Of a DNA stretch of 43,227 nucleotides, positions 1 through 7,858 are shown piece after piece (the stretch's first letter is position 1; every line of letters begins with the position of its first letter). The position numbers and the translations under genes were made by a program. The notes beneath the pieces are model-generated. The model did not search any database. It was not told the DNA's origin and was given only the letters and a program-made list of their open reading frames with translations. Source of the stretch: Achromatium sp. WMS2 (GTDB lineage: Bacteria; Pseudomonadota; Gammaproteobacteria; Chromatiales; Chromatiaceae). The stretch is from NCBI GenBank assembly GCA_001276605.1, contig JXSN01000002.1, positions 1 through 43,227 of the forward strand, given 5' to 3'.

Positions 1-39
1 GGTTAAAGATACCAGGGATGGTAAAACAACAAACCCAAC

Positions 40-57
40 TTCTTACCATGGTAAGAA
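40..57. repeat. 18-bp perfect palindrome
   Basis: The sequence TTCTTACCATGGTAAGAA equals its own reverse complement over 18 bases. It could be a repressor operator or part of a repeat. No gene starts directly beside it, so its role is unknown. Confidence 0.6.
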
Positions 58-167
58 TATACCTATCCTCTATTGGTTTGGTATATTAGATATTCAAAGA
101 AACGCATTTCCCCAGGATAAAGGATTTTTTTGAGAATAGCAAGAGGGGATGAGTAAATTTTATGTAA

Positions 168-212
168 CCATCCCTGGCTTCTAGATTCCGGCAATCCATG
201 CCGGAATGACGG
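168..212 (-). repeat. Dispersed 45-bp repeat, copy 1
   Basis: Read on the minus strand, this 45-base stretch matches 28685-28729 with a single mismatch. It contains an internal imperfect palindrome around CCGGCATGGATTGCCGG. Two nearly identical copies 28 kb apart, both intergenic, point to a REP- or MITE-like family. Confidence 0.85.
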
Positions 213-230
213 AGTGAGGGCCATCTTTAC

Positions 231-435
231 CCGTAGGGCGGGAGAAACGCAGTGAATCCCGCCAATTATAGATTTACACCACATGCATAGACCTCACCCC
301 CTGCCCCCTCTCCATTGATGGAGAGGGGGAAAGCGCGTCTGGGAGCGCGGGCGTCTCGCCTGCTGTTCCTCTACAGCGCTATGGGCGCAATTACTACGTT
401 CCGGCGGGATTCACTGCGTTTCTCCCGCCCTACGG
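231..435. mobile_element. MITE-like 205-bp element with 33-bp terminal inverted repeats
   Basis: Bases 231-263 and 403-435 are perfect reverse complements over 33 bases. The arms contain GCGGGAGAAACGCAGTGAAT and its complement. The 139-bp interior has no ORF but carries a perfect 10-bp hairpin (304-329). A short non-coding body with long identical inverted ends is typical of non-autonomous miniature elements. No flanking target duplication was identified, and the element may be nested among other repeats. Confidence 0.6.
304..329. repeat. G/C hairpin repeat with ATTGAT loop, copy 1
   Basis: CCCCCTCTCC and GGAGAGGGGG pair perfectly around an ATTGAT loop. A close relative lies at 28619-28643. 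Both copies are near the 45-bp dispersed repeat, so they may belong to one composite repeat family. Confidence 0.7.
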
Positions 436-703
436 ATCCTCCTTGTGCGTGATGGTAGGGTGCCCGACATGGTCATGTACTTGCAACCTGAAATGAGGTT
501 GCCGCATAGAGCCCGGTAGGGTACGAACCGCGTACCTTTTCAAGCTGTTCAGTCGCAATAGTGAAAAAAAAATCAGAACCACCTGGAATATAGCAACGAT
601 GAAAATACGACATAGAGGATTATTGAGTTATTGTCTGCATCATGGTAAGGTACGCGATGCGTACTCTACCTGGCTAAATTTTTAAAAATTGCTAAAATCT
701 GTT

Positions 704-1771
704 ATGAACAATCTAAAAATTGTGATTTTCATTTGGTTGTCCTTTACAATTACTAGTCCAGTTCGGGGGGCTATTAACTTAGGACATAACTTACCACTAT
801 TCCGTACCAATACCAAGCTAGTTAGTATTTTTATTAAAGCAAGGGCAACAGCACCTAGGCATCAAGCTGCCAAAAAAGTAGCCCTCATAATCGGCAACAA
901 TCAATACCAGAATATCCGCCCCTTGGCCAACCCAATCAATGACGCCAAAGATATTGCCGCGGCATTACAAGATGTGGAATTTAGCGTAACCTTAGTTACC
1001 AATACAAACAAAAAGGAATTGGACGCCGCGATTAAACGCTTTGGTTATACTGCACAGGGTGCCAATGTAGCCTTGCTATATTTTTCCGGACATGGCTTAC
1101 AAATAGGCGGTGAAAATATACTAGTCCCAGTAGATTATAGCCTAAGTAAACCTAAAGGTGGAGTATCAGCCCACATAGTTCAGCGAATTATGCAAAATGC
1201 CACTAGTGGGACTAAAATCATGATCTTAGATGCCTGTCGCAACGAGGAACAAACAGCCAAAGCCGGTTTAGCAGGCACTGGTTTGGCACCGATGATCCCA
1301 CTGCGGGAATTTATAATCATGTATGCCACAGCAGCCGGCGAAGTTGCAGCTGATGGTACTATTGATGCCAGGAACAGTCCCTACACTGCGGCATTATTGC
1401 AACATATTAGAGACCCCATCCCCATAGAATCTTTGTTCAAACGCGTAGCTCAAACCGTAGCTGCTAATACTTATCCACCGCAATTACCAGCTAATTATAC
1501 CGCTGGCTTAACAGGGGATTTTTGTTTTACTGGCTGCGGCATACAAGCCACCAATAACAGCCATATCTGTAAGTTACGCATTGGCCGTGGTAATTACGAA
1601 GGAGAGTGCCAAAATGGCCGCGCTAATGGTCAGGGAATACAACGATATGCGGATGGTGAATATTACACCGGTAGCTTTAAAAACAATGTTCGCAACGGCT
1701 ATGGATCTCAGTATCTATCAGATGGAACAGTAATAGATGGCTATTGGGACAATGGTAGATTAAGTAATTAA
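704..1771 (+). CDS. Caspase-like (peptidase C14) protein with C-terminal MORN repeats
   Basis: Predicted secreted or periplasmic caspase-family cysteine peptidase. From the ATG at 704 the protein has 355 residues; an in-frame TTG at 689 would add five. The N terminus is a signal peptide or membrane anchor (about residues 1-23). The caspase fold spans about 58-235, beginning with VALIIGNNQY. The catalytic His lies in SGHG (about H130) and the catalytic Cys in LDACRN (about C178). After a Cys-containing linker come two MORN-like repeats with YEG and YYTG starts (about 298-341) and a partial third. MORN repeats usually bind lipids or mediate assembly. Bacterial C14 proteins are known from conflict, cell-death and signalling settings; the substrate here is unknown. 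The next gene starts 33 bp downstream, so co-transcription is possible. Confidence 0.88.
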   Translation: MNNLKIVIFIWLSFTITSPVRGAINLGHNLPLFRTNTKLVSIFIKARATAPRHQAAKKVALIIGNNQYQNIRPLANPINDAKDIAAALQDVEFSVTLVTNTNKKELDAAIKRFGYTAQGANVALLYFSGHGLQIGGENILVPVDYSLSKPKGGVSAHIVQRIMQNATSGTKIMILDACRNEEQTAKAGLAGTGLAPMIPLREFIIMYATAAGEVAADGTIDARNSPYTAALLQHIRDPIPIESLFKRVAQTVAANTYPPQLPANYTAGLTGDFCFTGCGIQATNNSHICKLRIGRGNYEGECQNGRANGQGIQRYADGEYYTGSFKNNVRNGYGSQYLSDGTVIDGYWDNGRLSN

Positions 1772-1804
1772 CCCAAAATAGAACTAAAACTTAATGATAA
1801 AATC

Positions 1805-2536
1805 ATGCAAGAAATTGTAGCTATACGTCATGTTGCTTTTGAGCATCTAGGGGTTTTAGGACCCTTTTTTAGCTTAAATAGTTGGAATATTCGCTATATA
1901 GACGCGAACGAAGTTAGTTTATCTCAACTTAATCCACTAGAACCAGATCTATTGGTCGTATTAGGCGGGCCTATTGGAGCCTACTCAGACACTGATTATC
2001 CCTTTCTACGTCGCGAGTTGAACCTGATAGAACGCAGATTGCATGCTGAAAAACCACTACTTGGTATTTGTCTGGGCGCACAGCTCATGGCTAAAGCCTT
2101 AGGTAGTGCGGTATACCCAGGTACTGCCAAAGAAATTGGTTGGCATCGGATCAGTTTAACGCCAGATGGCGAACAATCTTGTTTATCTGAACTAGCATCT
2201 TGCAACTATCGGGTATTACATTGGCATGGAGATACCTTTGACTTACCAGAACAATGCCTACGTCTTGCTTCCAGTCCGCTTACCATTAATCAAGCCTTTT
2301 CCTATGGTAAACATGCACTGGGATTGCAATTTCACCTAGAGGTCGACGCTGCTGAAATTGAACAATGGTTGATTGGACATGCTCTGGAAATTGCAGAAAC
2401 ACCCGGAGTTAATCCGACTGATTTACGCCAAGATAGTGCCAAATACGGCGGCATAGTCGCAGTAAGTGGTATCCGCTGTATATCAAAGTGGCTAGGCATT
2501 CAGTACACACCAAAATTAAAATTATTGGAATTTTAG
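1805..2536 (+). CDS. Class I glutamine amidotransferase (GMP synthase-like GATase)
   Basis: Stand-alone class I glutamine amidotransferase of the GMP synthase-like group, 243 residues, predicted cytoplasmic. The nucleophile elbow GICLGAQ places the catalytic Cys at 89. The His-Glu pair is in LQFHLEV (H177, E179). The oxyanion-strand motif LGGPIGAY lies near 54-60. Such proteins hydrolyse glutamine and hand ammonia to an amination reaction, or act as gamma-glutamyl hydrolases; no synthetase partner is adjacent, so the acceptor is unknown. The ATG at 1805 lies 33 bp after the caspase stop. The tail after residue 190 is longer than the minimal domain and unremarkable. Confidence 0.88.
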   Translation: MQEIVAIRHVAFEHLGVLGPFFSLNSWNIRYIDANEVSLSQLNPLEPDLLVVLGGPIGAYSDTDYPFLRRELNLIERRLHAEKPLLGICLGAQLMAKALGSAVYPGTAKEIGWHRISLTPDGEQSCLSELASCNYRVLHWHGDTFDLPEQCLRLASSPLTINQAFSYGKHALGLQFHLEVDAAEIEQWLIGHALEIAETPGVNPTDLRQDSAKYGGIVAVSGIRCISKWLGIQYTPKLKLLEF

Positions 2537-2905
2537 TGCGTGTTAATACATGTACCATGGTAATTACCTATTATGTAGCTATGATATGTACCGATCAAGC
2601 TAGACGAGTATGGACTCTGGCCACCTCAACCAACAGCTTGATGCTCTTTTCTATGCTTAAGAAACATATATTATTTATCGTTCACACCCAGGAGCTTAAG
2701 CATCTCGCCCGATAAATCCTGTATCCTCATAACAACATATTTTGATAGTTTCCCATACTCCAGAGTAGCAACACAACCTGATCCTCATTGATCGTTCCCA
2801 TGCTCCAACGTGGGAACGCCGCCGGGGATGCTCCAGCGTCCCCCGCAAGCCCATAATCATAATAATGTCATATGTCAACAAACTCTAGCAAATTAACCAA
2901 TAAAT
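2537..2905. other. Intergenic region before hemH
   Basis: About 370 bp with no convincing gene; an open frame around 2559-2715 has no recognisable composition or ribosome binding site. Its main content is a double-hairpin dispersed repeat at 2790-2844. The last 50 bp before hemH are AT-rich and probably hold its promoter. Confidence 0.6.
2790..2844. repeat. Double-palindrome dispersed repeat, copy 1
   Basis: The first palindrome pairs CGTTCCCA (2793-2800) with TGGGAACG (2811-2818). The second pairs GGGGATGC with GCGTCCCC around TCCA (2824-2843). A related double copy lies at 21820-21870, a single palindrome at 21780-21806 and a truncated one at 4041-4067. All are intergenic, as for REP-type sequences. 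Confidence 0.8.
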
Positions 2906-3958
2906 ATGCGTTATATCAATAGTAGCAATCATCAGCATGGCAATACTTCTAAAATAGGCATACTAATTGTAAATTTAGGCACGCCTACAGCGCCCAACGT
3001 TCGAGCAGTACGCGCTTACTTACGAGAATTTTTGACTGACCCACGCCTAGTAGAGCTTCCTAGACCCTTATGGTGGTTAATTCTACACGGCCTGATATTG
3101 CCATTTCGCCCCGCCCGCTCGGCCCGAGCTTACCAGCGAGTATGGACACCAGCTGGATCGCCTCTACTTGTAATTTCCAAACTTCAGTTACAAGCATTAC
3201 GCACAATATTAACCGAAAACTACTCAGATCAAGTACAGATAGAATTGGGTATGCGTTATGGCGTCCCCTCCATAACGGATGCTATTGCCAATTTACAACA
3301 CGCTGGCGTTCAAAAATTATTAGTATTGCCTTTATACCCACAATATTCAGCAACTACCACCGGCTCAGTATTTGACGCCGTGACATCAATTTTACAACGT
3401 TGGCGCGTAATTCCAGAATTAAGGTTTATTCGCTCCTATCATACCAATCCATTATATATCAATGCTTTAGTCAAAAGTGTACACCAGTATTGGGACATTC
3501 ATGGCCGTCCTGATCAATTGTTAATGTCATTCCACGGCATTCCTAAAAGCTATACACAAGCAGGTGATCCATATTACTGGCAGTGTAAACAAACTGCGGA
3601 GTTACTGGCAACAGCCTTAAAATTAGACCATAAATGTTGGCAAATGACGTTCCAATCACGCCTAGGATCAGCTGAATGGTTAACGCCATATACGGATCAA
3701 CAGTTACAAAGTTTAGCGCAGCATGGTACTAGGAAAGTTCAAATTATATGCCCTGGATTTGCAACGGACTGTCTGGAAACATTAGACGAAATTGCCGTAG
3801 AGAATAGAGAGTATTTTTTACATGCTGGAGGTACCGAATATGGTTATATACCAGCATTAAACGCTACCTCTGAGCACATTACCACCCTAGCTATTATCAT
3901 AAAACAGCATCTTTGCGGATGGACCAACATTTTTGACGCTATCGACAATGAAATATAA
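2906..3958 (+). CDS. hemH: Ferrochelatase
   Basis: Inserts ferrous iron into protoporphyrin IX, the last step of protoheme synthesis; peripheral to the cytoplasmic membrane. The 350-residue length is typical. Family motifs visible are ILIVNLGTP near the N terminus, YLREFLTDPRL, the SFHGIP motif carrying the metal-binding His, the QSRLGSAEWL segment and the C-terminal PGFATDCLETLDEI motif with the acidic residues of the active site. The ATG at 2906 gives a 16-residue lead before the first strand, slightly long. It stands alone between repeat-bearing gaps. Heme made here would serve the bc1 complex encoded at 16309-18908. Confidence 0.97.
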   Translation: MRYINSSNHQHGNTSKIGILIVNLGTPTAPNVRAVRAYLREFLTDPRLVELPRPLWWLILHGLILPFRPARSARAYQRVWTPAGSPLLVISKLQLQALRTILTENYSDQVQIELGMRYGVPSITDAIANLQHAGVQKLLVLPLYPQYSATTTGSVFDAVTSILQRWRVIPELRFIRSYHTNPLYINALVKSVHQYWDIHGRPDQLLMSFHGIPKSYTQAGDPYYWQCKQTAELLATALKLDHKCWQMTFQSRLGSAEWLTPYTDQQLQSLAQHGTRKVQIICPGFATDCLETLDEIAVENREYFLHAGGTEYGYIPALNATSEHITTLAIIIKQHLCGWTNIFDAIDNEI

Positions 3959-4040
3959 CTGTGTTTAAGGAACCCCTAACGCTGATCAAGACATTTTGTA
4001 GACCGTATCTGCGATTAGTACAGTGTAATCGCACAGTTTT

Positions 4041-4067
4041 GATCGTTCCCATGCTCCAAGCGTGGGG
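4041..4067. repeat. Truncated copy of the GTTCCCATGCTCC repeat
   Basis: Begins GATCGTTCCCATGCTCCA like the copy at 2790, then reads AAGCGTGGGG and lacks the closing GGGAACG arm. It is a decayed or truncated member of the dispersed palindrome family. Confidence 0.6.
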
Positions 4068-4320
4068 TGTGAGCCGCAGGTACCGTCGGCTAAGTCATTA
4101 AACGATGCCGCTCGATAATTATGGACATATCGAGCGAAATCCTACCTGTGCGGGTCCGTACCTATACATAAACACTTGCTCGAACTCGCAAAAGGTAAGT
4201 AGCCAGCGTCGGAAGGTAACGGACGGCGACGGAGGGGCCAGGCAAGTGTAATTCAGGAGGGAACACGTTTCGGCAGGGTCAAGGTGCCAAGGTTCCCCAC
4301 GGTATGAAGCACTGAGGAGC

Positions 4321-4419
4321 AATTAGTATAGCTGTTCCGTCATAAAATGGTGGCTCATGCCACCGATTATCAACAGGCCAGGTGATTACTAATTGGCTAC
4401 CAAATTAAAACGGAACAGC
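4321..4419. ncRNA. Possible structured RNA or relict element (multi-stem fold)
   Basis: GCTGTTCCGT (4331-4340) pairs perfectly with ACGGAACAGC (4410-4419). Inside lie hairpin GGTGGC-TCAT-GCCACC (4349-4364) and a weaker GCCA/TGGC stem (4377-4380 with 4394-4397). An alternative 8-bp pairing joins AATTAGTA (4321-4328) to TACTAATT (4387-4394). The fold could be an RNA junction, a terminator or a transposon end. No known RNA family is recognised. Confidence 0.3.
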
Positions 4420-4773
4420 CATATCTGGTACTACTTCAGTAACGCGCTCGATATTACGCTTGCCGGGTTTCCCTTGCATTAGACCATGGTTATTCGTGTT
4501 ATGTTAAAAGCGGATATTGATGCCGCACATGTTAAATGGTATAGTTGGCACCATTGCCGATTACTTCGCAGGGCAGCTTTACGGCAAATTGAGTGTTCAG
4601 TACTATTGCTACTTGTTGGTGGTTTGCTCATAGATCGTGAATATGGACAGAACTTAGTGAAATTCATGACATAATCATAAACCATATCCTAGCTACCCTA
4701 TACTCAACATTCAGTGCTAAAAACTGTGATTATTAATTTATAAACTTGTATTTTAACCAGATATTCTAAAATA

Positions 4774-6216
4774 GTGACAGCATCTTCAGCTATACAGCGT
4801 ATTTACAGCCAAGGAATCTTTGGTAATTGGCGCCGCCAAATGGCTATCAGATCCTTAGCCCGCAAGCCTTGTCTAGAAACATTTATGGCCTTAGCCGAGG
4901 CCCTCAATAGTAACCATCCTAATTCTAGATTAATTATAGAAATACTAGAAAAGATTGCGCCTAAGCACGGCGAGCAGGATATTGAGGCCTTATGGCGTTT
5001 CTGGTCCACTAACCCACATCCCAACCTGGCCAAAGTATTAGCCCACATTGGGTGGCCTGAATCCCAACCTTTGGATAAACGCTTAGCCCATAAGGTATTA
5101 ACCTTAGTTAACCAAGACACAAGCTCAAATGTCATAAACGCAGTTGTGTGCCTAGCACATTTTTTACCTACCAACGATGCTACGATAAGTGACGGCTTGT
5201 ACTCAGCTTGGGCTTATACTCAATCGCAACAACTGGAACAAATAATTACGCAACAGAAACATGTGCCTAGCAGTCCAGCTTTGGAAGCCCTGTTTGCTTT
5301 AGGCACTGGTAATGTACAGGATTATTTAGCACTACAGGATGAAGACGGCAGCCTCTTCACTCAGGCGTTGAGACTTGCTACACCAAAGTTGTTAGATTGC
5401 ATAGCTCAAGTTATGCTAAAGAATGCAGATCTTGAGTTACGCAACTCCTATCGCACCGCTCTAGTCCGGGCTGGAATTAACAGTTCCCAACGCTTTACTT
5501 ACCTAAAATTAATTGGTGATGATAGGGGATTATTTGAGCATATTCCGCATCTAAGATTACAACAAGTTTTAGAACTTTGTGAACATTGGACTCAGAAACC
5601 TTGTGATTGGGCAACGCCAGCATCCAGACATGCAGTTTTACAGCAGGCGGTTACGGCCTACCAGGAGCTTAAGAATCCACTCCAGGCATCTGGACCGAAA
5701 TTACCAGAAGGTTTTGTCGATATATTTGCCTACTGGCGAGATTATAATCCACAAAAACTAACAAAAACCAAAACTAGCCCTGACCCCGTAATGAGAGCAC
5801 GTTACCTATACCTGGCCGGGTCGGATGAATGCAATATCAACAGTGAGCATTGGCTGGAGCGCCTAGTAGCAAGGTTGTCCAACATTGCTTGCCTCTTAGA
5901 ACCTGCTAGTGATCAAGTGCATTGGGTCTCAGCCTGTGCCGGGGATGCTGAACTGTTACAAACTAAGATTATTGGTAATCCGCTAGAATACAAGCAACAC
6001 AGGGAGCGATTATACGCCCTTACACCCGCTAATAATTCTTATAGTACGGTAGGACTTTTAGTAATTTTATGCGCCTTTCAGGGCATATTCATTGGCACGG
6101 ATATTACAGTTGAAAACTTAAGAGAGCCCAGAGAGCGCACTGCAATTAGAGTTTCCGAGGCTAGACCACGCCGAATAAACGAAGAAAACACGACCATATC
6201 CGAATCCAACAAATAG
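4774..6216 (+). CDS. Unknown 480-aa protein, predicted alpha-helical repeats
   Basis: Not recognised. The reading frame is long, has convincing codon use and faces rnhB in convergent orientation. It starts at GTG 4774 without a strong ribosome binding site. The sequence is rich in Leu and Ala with spaced helical segments such as MALAEALNS, LIIEILEKIAP and LAKVLAHIGW, resembling HEAT-like solenoids over about residues 25-300. A Cys/Trp segment follows near residues 365-390, and a hydrophobic stretch LLVILCAFQGIFIGTDI lies near 430-447. The C terminus is polar and charged. No signal peptide is evident. Cytoplasmic scaffold or regulatory function is a guess. Confidence 0.7.
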   Translation: MTASSAIQRIYSQGIFGNWRRQMAIRSLARKPCLETFMALAEALNSNHPNSRLIIEILEKIAPKHGEQDIEALWRFWSTNPHPNLAKVLAHIGWPESQPLDKRLAHKVLTLVNQDTSSNVINAVVCLAHFLPTNDATISDGLYSAWAYTQSQQLEQIITQQKHVPSSPALEALFALGTGNVQDYLALQDEDGSLFTQALRLATPKLLDCIAQVMLKNADLELRNSYRTALVRAGINSSQRFTYLKLIGDDRGLFEHIPHLRLQQVLELCEHWTQKPCDWATPASRHAVLQQAVTAYQELKNPLQASGPKLPEGFVDIFAYWRDYNPQKLTKTKTSPDPVMRARYLYLAGSDECNINSEHWLERLVARLSNIACLLEPASDQVHWVSACAGDAELLQTKIIGNPLEYKQHRERLYALTPANNSYSTVGLLVILCAFQGIFIGTDITVENLREPRERTAIRVSEARPRRINEENTTISESNK

Positions 6217-6240
6217 CCGCTATGCCGTAATTGGTAGATA

Positions 6241-6828
6241 CTACTTTAGTAGCGCACGCACTGGGCTAAAGGTCTTTCTGTGAACTGAGCTAACCCCTAA
6301 TTTACGTAGATTATCCAAATGGGCCTTGGTAGGATAACCTTTGTGTACTGCAAATCCATACCCCGGAAATTGCTGGTCCAGAGCTATCATTTCCCGATCC
6401 CTGGTTACCTTAGCCAGTATGGACGCGGCGCCAATTGCCACAATATTGCGATCGCCTTGTACTACAGCCTGCACTGGGTATGGAATATCTGGGCACCTAT
6501 TGCCGTCTACCAAAACTAAGTCAGGCTTTAGTTGCAAAGCGAGAACCGCCCGCTGCATAGCCAACATACTAGCTTGTAAAATATTAATATTTTCTATTTC
6601 TATTACTTCTGCCCGACCTATGGCGTAGGCTAGTGCATGTTTGCAAATGCTTTGGTATAAGTGGTCACGACGCTTGGCACTGAGCTGTTTAGAATCGGTT
6701 ATACCAGCAATTGTATGCTTAGGATCTAAAATGACAGCCGCGGCAATCACCGGTCCTGCTAATGGACCACGCCCTGCCTCGTCTACACCTGCGATCAACC
6801 CTCCAACATCCGTATGTTGTAAATTCAT
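6241..6828 (-). CDS. rnhB: Ribonuclease HII
   Basis: Cleaves the RNA strand of RNA-DNA hybrids and starts removal of single ribonucleotides from DNA; cytoplasmic. The 195-residue protein has the diagnostic [13 protein letters not shown] motif with the first two acidic metal ligands (D16, E17), a central LVDGN segment carrying a catalytic Asp, and the C-terminal [12 protein letters not shown] signature. The ATG at 6828 is close to the conserved block, as usual. In many gammaproteobacteria rnhB lies downstream of lpxA-lpxB; here a late lipid A acyltransferase is the upstream neighbour, 51 bp away. Confidence 0.97.
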   Translation of the reverse strand: MNLQHTDVGGLIAGVDEAGRGPLAGPVIAAAVILDPKHTIAGITDSKQLSAKRRDHLYQSICKHALAYAIGRAEVIEIENINILQASMLAMQRAVLALQLKPDLVLVDGNRCPDIPYPVQAVVQGDRNIVAIGAASILAKVTRDREMIALDQQFPGYGFAVHKGYPTKAHLDNLRKLGVSSVHRKTFSPVRALLK

Positions 6829-6879
6829 GCTTAAATTGAATGCTGCGCTTAAATGTGATTATAACCCAATGCTTAGTGG

Positions 6880-7776
6880 TTAAATTAACGGGCCATTATA
6901 TGGGTTAGGCTGTTGCTCAGGTAGCCGTCTAAAACGTCGGTAAGTCCATTGATATTGTTCAACACAATGCTTAATACAATTTTCCACGCCTTGGTTAAGG
7001 GCATTAGCCGCTACCTGATCATCTGCGGAATCTATACCATCTGGTGCTGGTAAACAGCGGATGTGAAAACCGCGACACCAGGGTAAACGTTCGGCAAAGA
7101 TAAACACCACTTTGGCTCCACTGCGCCGCGCTAAACCGGCCACTAGCAACATGGTTACTGCTGGTCGTCCAAAAAACGGGGCAAAAACCGAGCCTGTAGT
7201 TTCACGTGTTACTTGATCTGGTAGAATACCAATGTTTTGGCCGTCCTTGATCGCAATCAGCAACTTTTTAATTCCTATACTATTATCTGGTACTAGTATG
7301 GCCCCTGAACGTTGTCTAGCCTTGAGAATTAAAGCATCCAGCAAGCCATAATGCTGGGATTGTGGCCGATACATGCTAGTGATACTTTGATATTTGGTCA
7401 TGTATAAACCAGCAAGTTCCCAAGCTCCTAGATGCGGAGTTAACACTATAATACCGCAGCCAGGTTTATGCTGTAATAATTCTATATTGGTTTCTAACTT
7501 TACTAATTTTAGTACGCGCTCCGGTTTCCAAAACCATAACGCTGCTAGTTCAACGTATGTGCGCGCAAAATTAATCATGGTTTTATGCCGTAACCGCACT
7601 TGTTCTTGAGAACTTAATTGTGGTAAACATAAGCGAATATTGATGAGCACGTCGCGGCGTTGGCGATTTGGAATTCGAGCCAGAACCTGTCCAATCAACC
7701 ACCCTACGCCTTGTATGATTGGCCAAGGCAATAGGGACAGGAATTGCAACAGTAAAATTAAAATTTTTTGCTGCAC
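6880..7776 (-). CDS. Lipid A biosynthesis lauroyl/myristoyl-type acyltransferase (LpxL/HtrB family)
   Basis: Adds a secondary acyl chain to lipid A on the cytoplasmic face of the inner membrane. The 298-residue length is typical. An N-terminal hydrophobic segment (about 4-34) anchors the enzyme. The family HX4E catalytic motif is HLGAWE (H115, E120). Further family blocks include SMYRPQ, the GILPDQ segment and FFGRPAVT. The C-terminal QYQWTYRRFRRLP block matches the usual QW-WxxRR ending. Whether it acts as LpxL, LpxM or LpxP cannot be told from sequence alone. It lies 51 bp upstream of rnhB in the same direction. Confidence 0.92.
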   Translation of the reverse strand: MQQKILILLLQFLSLLPWPIIQGVGWLIGQVLARIPNRQRRDVLINIRLCLPQLSSQEQVRLRHKTMINFARTYVELAALWFWKPERVLKLVKLETNIELLQHKPGCGIIVLTPHLGAWELAGLYMTKYQSITSMYRPQSQHYGLLDALILKARQRSGAILVPDNSIGIKKLLIAIKDGQNIGILPDQVTRETTGSVFAPFFGRPAVTMLLVAGLARRSGAKVVFIFAERLPWCRGFHIRCLPAPDGIDSADDQVAANALNQGVENCIKHCVEQYQWTYRRFRRLPEQQPNPYNGPLI

Positions 7777-7858
7777 GTTAAAAAAGCCACTTTTAATTCT
7801 ATTTTACATAACTTATATCAGATTAGCGTTATTAGCAATGGTTAATCCAGATATAATG

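Larger units (their letters stand above)
1..703. other. Repeat-rich non-coding region upstream of the caspase gene
   Basis: No convincing gene is seen here. The region holds an 18-bp perfect palindrome (40-57, core TTACCATGGTAA), a 45-bp dispersed repeat (168-212), a 205-bp element with 33-bp inverted ends (231-435) carrying a strong hairpin (304-329), a GCAACCT/AGGTTGC hairpin (483-502), and two related small palindromes with GGTACG cores (520-536 and 649-664). The density of short palindromes suggests accumulation of miniature repeats rather than regulatory DNA. Confidence 0.7.
3959..4773. other. 815-bp intergenic region with foldable, possibly relict sequence
   Basis: No gene is supported. 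The left part has a truncated palindromic repeat (4041-4067). Bases 4080-4330 look more GC-rich than their surroundings and could be a remnant of a mobile element. Bases 4321-4419 can fold into a junction-like structure. Open frames such as 4486-4674 plus and 4119-4322 minus lack family resemblance. Two plus-strand frames around 4510-4674 each give short hydrophobic stretches, which could be a decayed small gene. Confidence 0.5.

Noticed and set aside
2488-2715. 75-codon ORF overlapping the amidotransferase end
   Set aside because: Overlaps a well-supported gene and has no domain, so it is probably a chance frame.
4119-4322. 67-codon minus-strand ORF in the gap after hemH
   Set aside because: Composition rich in Pro, Cys and Ser and lack of a ribosome binding site suggest non-coding, possibly relict, DNA.
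4486-4674. 62-codon plus-strand ORF before the 480-aa gene
   Set aside because: Codon pattern is weak and a second frame in the same place looks equally plausible; could be a decayed gene but cannot be supported.
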